From positions 1 to 6,988 of the forward strand of contig CAJLLH010000058.1 in NCBI GenBank assembly GCA_905207385.1: a stretch of DNA of 6,988 bases. Direction: 5' to 3'. Of this stretch, positions 1-5,424 are shown piece by piece; the stretch's first letter is position 1; the number at the start of each line of letters is the position of its first letter. This stretch comes from an uncultured Eubacteriales bacterium. Lineage in GTDB: Bacteria > Bacillota > Clostridia > Christensenellales > Borkfalkiaceae. The notes under the pieces were generated by a model that saw only the letters and a list, made by a program, of their open reading frames with translations, did no database searches and was not told the origin of the DNA. The position numbers and the translations under genes are program-made.

Positions 1-3
1 TCT

Positions 4-37
4 GTCCGGAAAGAGAAAAGACTTTTCGGGCGTTTTT
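4..37 (+). terminator. Candidate intrinsic terminator of an upstream gene
   Basis: GTCCGGAAAG (4-13) can pair with CTTTTCGGGC (22-31), giving a 10-bp stem with two G-U pairs and an 8-base loop. A run of five T follows at 33-37. It most likely ends a gene lying to the left of the window. It is close to the next start (75), and I see no convincing promoter between them: TTGACT at 41-46 has no -10 partner at normal spacing. The next gene may therefore depend on read-through or on a non-standard promoter. Confidence 0.5.
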
Positions 38-74
38 GATTTGACTGCTACAGTTTCGTCAGCGAGAGGTACTT

Positions 75-2591
75 ATGAATCAAATCTTGAAAAAAATCGG
101 CATTCTTGTATTTGCGCTTGCGGCGGTTATCTGCCTCGGCTTAGCTGCAGCCTGCGTGAATGAAGAGGGTAATAAGGATACAGAAGTATCCGTAACGCTT
201 GTCAGCGAAACTTCCGAAAATACGGTTATCCAAGCAAAGCCCGGAGACGCGCTCCCCGTTCTTAATGTAGAAGATAAAGATTTTGAAGGCTATTGGACTG
301 ATTCTTCTTATGCCGTTAAGTACGAAGGTACTACTGTTCCTGACAGCGACATAACGCTTTACTATAAGCTTAATTTCCAGTATTACACTGTAATTATAGA
401 TTACGGCACAGACGGATCTTTTACATTTGGTCAGTTGTGCCGCGGAGAAGATGAAGAGCTTCCCCAGATATCTCCTTCAGGTACCGTGCTTGCAGGCTAC
501 GCCGTTGAAAAAGGCGGCAAAGTAGTTTATGCCGCAGGCGAACCTGTTCGCAATCTTGCAGAAAAGAATGAAACCGTAACGCTTTATGCGGTATGCGAAG
601 TTGAAGACGCCGACGATTATGTTATCGAAAACGGCGTACTTGTCGCATACAGAGGAAGCGCTACGGTTCTTACATTGCCCGCCGGTGCCGATACTGTAGC
701 CACCGGTGCTTTCGCTGAGAACATTTACAGCGCTAAGATAACATCCCTTACCGTGCCTGATAACTATAAAAAAATAGAGTGCGGCGCGTTTGAAGGACTT
801 GACGGCCTTCAGTCGCTTACCGTTCCGTTCATAGGCGAAAGCAGAACAAAGAATCGTTTCTTATCTTATATGTTCGGCGCTCAGAAGTATACGGATAACT
901 ATTATTCGTTCTCACTGTATTCCGACGGTACGAACTTCTATGAAGGAAACATAAATATCGATTCGCTTCTGATTCCTCAGACTCTCAGAACTGTATACAT
1001 AACCGACACGGTTCGCGATTTTGCGGAAGGCGCATTTTACAGTGCTTATTCTTTAGAGAACGTCATTCTTGAGTATCCCGAAAAACTTATGAGCGTAGGC
1101 GATTCTGCTTTTGAAAACTGCTACAGCTTCGGTTACGACAGCACGCTCAGCGTTGCGGTAAATCCCGTATGGCTTTCTTACGTTACGACCATAGGCGATT
1201 CTGCTTTCAAGTCGTATACAGGCGATACGGAAACAGACGTTACATCTATAGATATAGGTAACGGCGTTACGGCTGAGCTTGTATCTTACGAAACTCCGCT
1301 TAACACCCTTACATACGTACCTGAACTTACAAATGTAGTAACCATAGGCAAGGAAGCGTTCTATTATTGCGCAACGCTCGGCAATGTTACGTTCGGCGAA
1401 AAACTTAAGTCTATCGGCGACGATGCATTCATGTTTGCATTTACTATAAATAATCTTCGCTTCCCCGATTCGCTTGAAAGCATTGGTAAAATGGCATTCT
1501 CGGCAACGGGAGTTACCGTAATTGAATTCGGTACAGGCATACGCGAAATCGGCAGCATGGCTTTCGCTGAAAGCTCTTCGCTCAAAGAAATAGTGTTCAG
1601 AGGCGGCAAAGTTCCTACGCTGAGCGGCGGCCAGTGCTTCAGCAACAGCGTTGAGGAGAGCGTTACCGGAAGTTATAACGTTGTATTCGACGAAGGCTTC
1701 CGCATAAGCGTTCCTGAAGATTCAGTTGCTAATTTCATATCCGCACCCGACTGGGCAGAATACCTTAAATACATAGACGGCGCAACAAACGAGGCTACCG
1801 ATGTTTACTGGTCGGCAAACTCCGAAGATTGGAACGCCATGTTCCAGTTCACTGCGGGCGGCGCAGTATTTGTTACAGACCCTGCCAAGATTTTCATAGC
1901 TTCCGTAGACGAAGAGGGTACGTTCAGTCAGTCTTGCGGCTCGTATTATGCGTTGCTTTTTGAAGTGATTTCTGATGAGAAATATGCCGAAACGGCAGGC
2001 GCGCATGCAAAGGCGCTTTATGCCAACGAATACATCGTGCATATGTGGAATCCTTCGCTTACAGATTCCAAGGGCAACATTGTAGATCTTTATTTTGTTG
2101 TAACCAAGCTTCCTTATTCTTCAGAAAATTCCCGCGTTCTTTTACCTGTACTTGAATCTCTGGAAAATGCGGGTAAGACTTTAGGCGATTCAACGGCAGA
2201 AGGCTCTTTCGTAATTTCTTATAACAACTACGGAATAGCTCAGCTCATGCAGGTTAAAGACGGAGCTGCGGCAGCCGTTGCCGATCCCGAAGGAACATAT
2301 TTTTCCGATATCAAAAAGGATGCTTCAGGCTTAAGCTATACCATATCTTATTATAATAATAACTTCGAAGTTCTTTCTTCCAGGACTTTTGTTAGCGATA
2401 ATACAAAGGCTGACGGCGACAAAGCTCCTCTTACGGAAAAGAAGGCAGATACCGCCGCCGTGCTTACCCAAGAAACTTATAACGGCGGTACGCAGCTGTT
2501 CCTTAAGGGTGACGGCACGGCTTACATAAAGTATACCGATACATCCGTACATGAATATACTGCAAGCGTTTATACCTTGCAGCGCCGTTAG
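75..2591 (+). CDS. Surface lipoprotein with BspA-like leucine-rich repeats, C-terminus probably truncated
   Basis: The N-terminus is a lipoprotein signal peptide: basic start, hydrophobic stretch at about residues 8-24, and Cys27 in a GLAAAC context. The mature protein should be anchored on the outer face of the membrane. Residues about 55-175 resemble two degenerate InlB-type repeats, each ending in an aromatic beta strand (ITLYYKL, VTLYAVC). Residues about 185-570 are BspA-type (LRR_5) repeats, recognised by recurrent IGxxAF motifs near 341, 373, 424, 447, 470 and 492, with looser copies near 211, 236 and 319. The array closes with the family's usual VPEDSV...APDWAEYLKYI ending. I recognise no family in residues about 575-838. 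The start at 75 is chosen because the signal peptide begins there and GAGAGG (64-69) lies 5 bases upstream. Such proteins typically mediate binding to host or other surfaces; the ligand here is unknown. The end is odd: the last codons overlap the opposing gene antiparallel and no terminator follows, so the final beta-rich domain may be cut short. Confidence 0.85.
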   Translation: MNQILKKIGILVFALAAVICLGLAAACVNEEGNKDTEVSVTLVSETSENTVIQAKPGDALPVLNVEDKDFEGYWTDSSYAVKYEGTTVPDSDITLYYKLNFQYYTVIIDYGTDGSFTFGQLCRGEDEELPQISPSGTVLAGYAVEKGGKVVYAAGEPVRNLAEKNETVTLYAVCEVEDADDYVIENGVLVAYRGSATVLTLPAGADTVATGAFAENIYSAKITSLTVPDNYKKIECGAFEGLDGLQSLTVPFIGESRTKNRFLSYMFGAQKYTDNYYSFSLYSDGTNFYEGNINIDSLLIPQTLRTVYITDTVRDFAEGAFYSAYSLENVILEYPEKLMSVGDSAFENCYSFGYDSTLSVAVNPVWLSYVTTIGDSAFKSYTGDTETDVTSIDIGNGVTAELVSYETPLNTLTYVPELTNVVTIGKEAFYYCATLGNVTFGEKLKSIGDDAFMFAFTINNLRFPDSLESIGKMAFSATGVTVIEFGTGIREIGSMAFAESSSLKEIVFRGGKVPTLSGGQCFSNSVEESVTGSYNVVFDEGFRISVPEDSVANFISAPDWAEYLKYIDGATNEATDVYWSANSEDWNAMFQFTAGGAVFVTDPAKIFIASVDEEGTFSQSCGSYYALLFEVISDEKYAETAGAHAKALYANEYIVHMWNPSLTDSKGNIVDLYFVVTKLPYSSENSRVLLPVLESLENAGKTLGDSTAEGSFVISYNNYGIAQLMQVKDGAAAAVADPEGTYFSDIKKDASGLSYTISYYNNNFEVLSSRTFVSDNTKADGDKAPLTEKKADTAAVLTQETYNGGTQLFLKGDGTAYIKYTDTSVHEYTASVYTLQRR
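1096..1207 (+). repeat. Identical 16-base DNA unit within the LRR array
   Basis: TAGGCGATTCTGCTTT occurs at 1096-1111 and again at 1192-1207, exactly 96 bases (32 codons) apart and in frame. It encodes the GDSAF core of two LRR motifs. Exact identity at the DNA level, including third codon positions, is compatible with a fairly recent duplication or conversion between repeat units. Other units encode the same motif with different codons. Confidence 0.6.
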
Positions 2592-3501
2592 GTTCCCAGC
2601 TTATGGCTTTAGCGGTGACGTCAACTGCGGGCACGTCTGTCTCGTAATCGGAATCATCAGCGTTCCATACAGCAAACAGAGTTGTATCTGCGGTGAAAAC
2701 CGTGCCGTCATTTCCGTCAGCCGAAGGTTCTTCAAAGCTGTATGTCAGTCTGTCGGACTGATTTTCCATGCTTATCCACCAACCGCCGAAGGTGTAACCT
2801 TCTCTTACGGGAACAGCGCTGTTATAAAGTTTTCCGCCTATCGTAACGGCATCCGCAATCTCAGCACCTTCGTAACCGAGGTCGTAGCTGATGGTGTATT
2901 CAACGCCGTCTTCAGATTGCTGAGCCCAACGCGCATATATTTTTACGTCAGCATTTACAGGCTGCGCACCAAATATGTAAGGGGATGTATAAGCTTCGTC
3001 CGCATACCAGCCTAAAAATACATAGCCGGGCTTGGATGGATCGGACTCGGGCTTGGCAACCGTCTTGCCGTTTAATACCTTTTCGGTCGCAACAGTGCTG
3101 CCGCCGTCGGTATCGAATTCTACGGAGTAATATATCTTTCTGAGGAAACGCATAGAAACGTTGTTATAGCTCATGGTTATAACTTCGTCTTTCACGGTTG
3201 CCGTCTGCGACCATTCGTCGTCGGTAAGGGTAAGCGTGCCGTCTTTGAGAGAGTAACTGCCGATTTTCACGTCTTCATCGTCGACAAACGTGAATTTGAG
3301 TCCCTCGGAAAGAGTAAGTAAAAACTCGCGGTTTTGATCGTCGTCAAAGTAATAAACGCCGACTTCGTCGCCAGACTGAGCAGCAGGCTCATTTTCGTCC
3401 GGTTTGCAGGCCGATAATACTGATGCGATCAGTGCGCAACACGTTACAATAAGCGTTGCGAGAAAAAAGTTGGAACGTTTTGTCCTGAGTTCTTTTTTCA
3501 T
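2503..3501 (-). CDS. Lipoprotein with two InlB-type (Listeria-Bacteroides) repeats, 3' end probably truncated
   Basis: The signal peptide ends in a canonical lipobox, LSAC, with Cys32, so the product should be a surface-anchored lipoprotein. Residues about 47-121 form a small beta-rich domain with alternating DGTLTL-like and TMSYNNV-like strands, similar in style to lipocalin-like domains of Clostridia lipoproteins. InlB repeat 1 spans about 125-192 (FDTDGGS, PGYVFLGWY, YARW). Repeat 2 spans about 201-279 (EGYTFGGWW, LFAVW). Residues 289-310 (VPAVDVTAKAISWEP, then NGAARY) look like the first strand of a fibronectin-III-like domain. The last 29 residues are encoded antisense to the 3' end of the opposing lipoprotein gene and are rich in Arg, Tyr and Cys, unlike a real domain end. 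I infer that the native C-terminus is missing. The start is supported by AAGGAG (plus-strand 3509-3514), 7 bases upstream, and a good promoter lies further up at 3604-3632. Confidence 0.8.
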   Translation of the reverse strand: MKKELRTKRSNFFLATLIVTCCALIASVLSACKPDENEPAAQSGDEVGVYYFDDDQNREFLLTLSEGLKFTFVDDEDVKIGSYSLKDGTLTLTDDEWSQTATVKDEVITMSYNNVSMRFLRKIYYSVEFDTDGGSTVATEKVLNGKTVAKPESDPSKPGYVFLGWYADEAYTSPYIFGAQPVNADVKIYARWAQQSEDGVEYTISYDLGYEGAEIADAVTIGGKLYNSAVPVREGYTFGGWWISMENQSDRLTYSFEEPSADGNDGTVFTADTTLFAVWNADDSDYETDVPAVDVTAKAISWEPNGAARYKRLQYIHVRMYRYTLCKPCRHP

Positions 3502-3603
3502 AAACCTTCTCCTTGTTTAAAATTTTCCCCTGGCAGCTTTTATAGATTAATGTTTATAAACGTCTTCATAAACTTAACATATTGTTTACACTACCATATT
3601 ATA

Positions 3604-3632
3604 ATATTATCATCTTTTAACATAACTGTCAA
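3604..3632 (-). promoter_or_regulatory. Sigma-A-type promoter of the InlB-repeat lipoprotein
   Basis: Read on the minus strand, TTGACA (plus 3627-3632) is followed after exactly 17 bases by TAATAT (plus 3604-3609). A second -10-like TATAAT lies immediately downstream. The predicted start site near 3597 gives an untranslated leader of roughly 95 bases before the ATG at 3501. That leader contains the palindrome GTTTATAAAC (3552-3561). Confidence 0.75.
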
Positions 3633-3855
3633 AAAAATTGAGCTCAGATTTTATAATTATGCATAAATTTAAGTATATATTGATATAAATACAAGTTATA
3701 GTTCTGCCATATATGCAATAAAACTTAATTTAATAAGTATAATAGAGCGACTGCCGATGTATTAATAATGCAACATCGTAAGGCTGTCAGGTGCATAATT
3801 GAGCTGAGTATGCACAAGAATATGCATTAAAGTTTGATTTTCAATTTAGTTTTAA

Positions 3856-3884
3856 TTGACTGAACGGATAAAAAATAATATAAT
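3856..3884 (+). promoter_or_regulatory. Promoter of tRNA-Pro
   Basis: TTGACT (3856-3861) and a perfect TATAAT (3879-3884) are separated by exactly 17 bases. This is a near-consensus sigma-A promoter, as expected for a stable RNA gene. The predicted start near 3891 leaves only about 3 bases of 5' leader before the mature tRNA end at 3894. Confidence 0.85.
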
Positions 3885-3893
3885 AGCGTAGAT

Positions 3894-3969
3894 CGAGGCG
3901 TAGCGCAGTTGGTAGCGCGCTTGGTTCGGGACCAAGAGGTCGTGGGTTCGAATCCCGTCGCCTCGACCA
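3894..3969 (+). tRNA. tRNA-Pro (anticodon CGG)
   Basis: A full cloverleaf can be drawn. The acceptor stem is CGAGGCG (3894-3900) with CGCCTCG (3959-3965), discriminator A at 3966 and an encoded CCA at 3967-3969. The D stem is GCGC/GCGC. The anticodon stem CTTGG/CCAAG encloses the loop TTCGGGA, so the anticodon is CGG, followed by G37. The T arm has loop TTCGAAT and two wobble pairs at the base of its stem. The C1-G72 pair with A73 and G37 are identity features of bacterial proline tRNAs. It reads CCG codons. It has its own promoter and terminator and so is transcribed as a single-tRNA unit. Confidence 0.97.
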
Positions 3970-4010
3970 AACAAAAAGCGGAAGGTTTTTGCCTTCCGCT
4001 TTTTGTTTGG
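3967..4010 (+). terminator. Bidirectional terminator abutting tRNA-Pro
   Basis: This is a perfect 19-bp inverted repeat, CCAAACAAAAAGCGGAAGG (3967-3985) and CCTTCCGCTTTTTGTTTGG (3992-4010), with the 6-base loop TTTTTG. The GC-rich core with a flanking A-run and T-run works as an intrinsic terminator on either strand. The outer arm begins with the CCA end of the tRNA itself, so the terminator fold overlaps the 3' end of the mature RNA. Confidence 0.9.
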
Positions 4011-4063
4011 CGGAAACAGAAATTAAGTCAATGTCTCATGCCAAGCGCGCTAATAATGCAGGG

Positions 4064-4101
4064 TTCCCGAAAAATAATGCAAAGACATAATTTTTCGGGA
4101 A
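4064..4101. other. Stable hairpin of unknown function
   Basis: TTCCCGAAAAAT (4064-4075) pairs perfectly with ATTTTTCGGGAA (4090-4101) across a 14-base loop. No T-run follows, so it is not a normal terminator for the plus strand. The loop contains AGACAT (4083-4088), complementary to ATGTCT at 4031-4036, so a pseudoknot or alternative pairing is possible. It could be part of a small structured RNA or a remnant of one; no known family is recognised. Confidence 0.45.
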
Positions 4102-4306
4102 GAGGAGTAGCCTGGTATAGTAGAGATTTACTATAGGTTTTTGCAGTATCAATATTCGAAAGGCATACAGATTTCTTAATAATAAATCTTCTTATTTTGC
4201 TTAAAAGTTTGTTGTGCGTCTGATTTTGATTGTTTTGTCCGTGTGCATACAGAGCAAATGAATACCAAAACGGCAAAAATATCCGTTAAAACGACAAAAT
4301 TTTGAG

Positions 4307-4315
4307 TTATCCACA
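4307..4315 (+). promoter_or_regulatory. Perfect DnaA box upstream of the HU gene
   Basis: TTATCCACA matches the strict DnaA box (TTATNCACA, the R1-type sequence). It lies 27 bases upstream of the -35 element of the HU promoter. I find only this one perfect box in the window, so it is not an origin by itself. DnaA acting as a transcription factor at the HU gene is an inference from position. Confidence 0.5.
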
Positions 4316-4341
4316 CTCATTATATAAATGTGTTAATATAG

Positions 4342-4370
4342 TTGCCATATTTTTTTGTATATGGTATAAT
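4342..4370 (+). promoter_or_regulatory. HU gene promoter with internal inverted repeat
   Basis: TTGCCA (4342-4347) and TATAAT (4365-4370) are separated by 17 bases, and TG at 4362-4363 adds an extended -10. The inverted repeat CCATAT (4345-4350) and ATATGG (4359-4364) fills most of the spacer and overlaps the -35 element. It could be a repressor site, or simply AT-rich promoter sequence. Confidence 0.75.
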
Positions 4371-4408
4371 TAATACACTTTTAATTTCTGTTCATAGGAG
4401 GAAGATGT

Positions 4409-4684
4409 ATGAACAAAAGTGAATTCGTGGCAAAGCTGGCCGAAGATACCGGTCTTAAAAAGGGCGATGCCGAAAAATTTCTCGATGCTTTTATAGCTAA
4501 CGTTAAGGAGGTAATCGCCAGCGGCGATAAGCTTCAGCTTGTAGGTTTTGGCACATTTGAAGCTAAAGAACGCGAGGAGAGAACCGGCGTTAACCCTGCT
4601 ACCGGCGAAAAGATAACCATTGCTGCATGCAAGGTGCCTTCTTTCAAGCCCGGCAAAGGTCTTAAGGACGAGCTTAATAAGTAA
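4409..4684 (+). CDS. hup: DNA-binding protein HU
   Basis: The product is a 91-residue histone-like protein of the HU/IHF family, at the usual full length. It forms dimers that bind and bend DNA without strong sequence preference, compacting the nucleoid and assisting replication, repair and recombination. The N-terminal helices contain MNKSEFVAKLAEDTG. The signature follows at residues about 46-57 (GFGTFEAKEREE), then the DNA-binding beta arm with the conserved NPATGE (62-67), and the C-terminal VPSFKPGKGLKDEL. The invariant Pro that intercalates into DNA is present in the NP pair. The start at 4409 is supported by AGGAGG (4396-4401), 7 bases upstream; the ATG at 4405 is in another frame. It is a single-gene unit with its own promoter and terminator. 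HU rather than IHF is favoured because it is a lone gene in a Bacillota-like context. Confidence 0.97.
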   Translation: MNKSEFVAKLAEDTGLKKGDAEKFLDAFIANVKEVIASGDKLQLVGFGTFEAKEREERTGVNPATGEKITIAACKVPSFKPGKGLKDELNK

Positions 4685-4698
4685 TCGGAAATAGTTTG

Positions 4699-4730
4699 AA
4701 ATCCGCCGTTAATACGGTGGATTTTTTATT
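4699..4730 (+). terminator. Intrinsic terminator of the HU gene
   Basis: AAATCCGCCGT (4699-4709) pairs with ACGGTGGATTT (4714-4724) over the loop TAAT. The stem is 11 bp with one G-U pair and runs into six T (4722-4727). It starts 15 bases after the HU stop codon. Confidence 0.9.
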
Positions 4731-4772
4731 TAATATGCTTTTTCTGAATGGTAAGGCATAAAATAAAGGTAT

Positions 4773-4801
4773 TTGACTCAATTTGCTTGCGGCGTTAAAA
4801 T
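4773..4801 (+). promoter_or_regulatory. Promoter of the cyclophilin-like lipoprotein gene
   Basis: TTGACT (4773-4778) and TAAAAT (4796-4801) are separated by 17 bases. The hexamers and the spacing are identical to those of the kinase promoter at 5933-5961. The predicted start near 4808 gives a leader of about 30 bases containing AAAGGTG (4819-4825). Confidence 0.7.
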
Positions 4802-4836
4802 AATATCAGGATAATTTCAAAGGTGTATATATTGTT

Positions 4837-5379
4837 TTGAAAGGAATTTTAAAAAGAATTATTTTAACGGCTGTCATTATTTGTGTAAGCTCGGCTTCAG
4901 TATTGTTTTACGGCGGGTGCGTGCGCGATATCGGCGGTCAGGGCGAACCTCCGATTTCGGATAGCGCTGATAAAGAAGAATCTGAACTTCAGCCCGAAGA
5001 CGGCAATAACGATGATGAGATTTTCGAGGTGTCAAATGTGATGAAAGTAAATATCAACGGCGTAATTTTTACGGCGGAAATTGCTGAAAATGCTGCGGCA
5101 AAGGCATTTTATTCAATGTTGCCGCTTGAACTTGAAATGTCGGAGCTTAACGGTAATGAAAAATACTGTTATCTGAACGAAAGTCTTCCCGCTGAGGCTG
5201 AAAATCCGCGAACCATAAATTGCGGAGATATAATGCTTTTCGGTTCGTCGTGTGTGGTAGTATTTTATAAAACGTTCTCAACGTCGTATTCATACACAAG
5301 GCTTGGACGGATTACTGATGCAAATGAGCTCGCTGAAGCAGTCGGTAACGGTTCGGTACGTGTTATTTTCAGTAAATAA
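4837..5379 (+). CDS. Lipoprotein with a cyclophilin-like fold domain
   Basis: The product has 180 residues. A basic, hydrophobic signal peptide leads to Cys28 in a FYGGC context; Tyr at -3 is atypical for a lipobox. An acidic, probably flexible linker covers about 29-66. Residues about 69-178 match the small cyclophilin-like domain family (Cyclophil_like2 type), with LPLELEMSELNGNEKYCYL (95-113), CGDIMLFG and FYKTFSTSYSYTRLGRI (143-159). The fold resembles cyclophilin, but prolyl isomerase activity is not established for this family, so I assign no reaction. The start is TTG at 4837: no ATG or GTG exists in frame upstream of the signal peptide, and AAAGGTG lies 11 bases upstream, a rather long spacing that suggests modest translation. 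It sits alone between the HU terminator and a shared convergent terminator. Confidence 0.85.
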   Translation: MKGILKRIILTAVIICVSSASVLFYGGCVRDIGGQGEPPISDSADKEESELQPEDGNNDDEIFEVSNVMKVNINGVIFTAEIAENAAAKAFYSMLPLELEMSELNGNEKYCYLNESLPAEAENPRTINCGDIMLFGSSCVVVFYKTFSTSYSYTRLGRITDANELAEAVGNGSVRVIFSK

Positions 5380-5384
5380 AAGTT

Positions 5385-5413
5385 GCGCGGCGCAGAATTA
5401 ATCTGCGCCGCGC
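5385..5413. terminator. Shared hairpin between convergent genes
   Basis: GCGCGGCGCAGA (5385-5396) and TCTGCGCCGCGC (5402-5413) form a perfect, very GC-rich 12-bp stem with a 5-base loop. It lies between the 3' ends of the cyclophilin-like lipoprotein gene (+) and the kinase gene (-), so it probably serves both. The T-run is weak on the plus side (TGTTTAAAA) and better on the minus side (AACTTTTATTT). Confidence 0.8.
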
Positions 5414-5424
5414 TGTTTAAAATA

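Larger units (their letters stand above)
3502..3893. other. AT-rich non-coding region between the InlB lipoprotein and tRNA-Pro
   Basis: I see no plausible coding sequence in this stretch. It holds the leader and promoter of the minus-strand lipoprotein gene, then about 220 bases of AT-rich DNA, then the tRNA promoter. The AT-rich part contains repeated TATGCA/TGCATA motifs (3657-3827). It also contains an imperfect hairpin around 3749-3788 (CGATGT pairing with ACATCG) and a perfect inverted repeat, GTGCATA (3791-3797) with TATGCAC (3809-3815). A TATAAT at 3738-3743 has no recognisable -35 partner. Confidence 0.6.
4011..4408. other. Non-coding region between tRNA-Pro and the HU gene
   Basis: No credible gene is visible here. 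In order it holds: CCAAGCGCGCTA (4041-4052), which is the exact reverse complement of part of the tRNA; a 12-bp hairpin at 4064-4101; a 7-bp inverted repeat at 4116-4135 (TATAGTA/TACTATA); two near-identical 12-mers at 4267-4278 and 4288-4299; a DnaA box at 4307-4315; and the HU promoter with its ribosome site. These are described separately. Confidence 0.6.

Noticed and set aside
1364..2042. Minus-strand open frames at 1364-1645 and 1722-2042 within the LRR gene
   Set aside because: These are antisense shadows of a clearly coding LRR region, with no ribosome sites and no recognisable motifs.
2770..2782. Second DnaA box (TTATCCACC) inside the InlB lipoprotein gene
   Set aside because: The last base departs from consensus, and it lies in coding sequence where the bases are explained by codons.
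2551..3015. 154-residue plus-strand open frame
   Set aside because: It is antisense to the InlB-repeat lipoprotein, which has a lipobox, promoter and recognisable domains. The plus-strand translation has no domain character and no ribosome site.
3909..4136. 75-residue open frame on the plus strand starting MVARLVRDQEVVGSNP
   Set aside because: It reads through the tRNA-Pro gene and its terminator. VVGSNP-type peptides are a well-known artefact of translating tRNA sequence.
4028..4276. 82-residue minus-strand open frame
   Set aside because: It crosses intergenic hairpins, lacks a ribosome site and shows no family resemblance.
4307..4315. Replication origin
   Set aside because: Only one perfect DnaA box is present, with no dnaA/dnaN gene, no box cluster and no clear unwinding element beside it.
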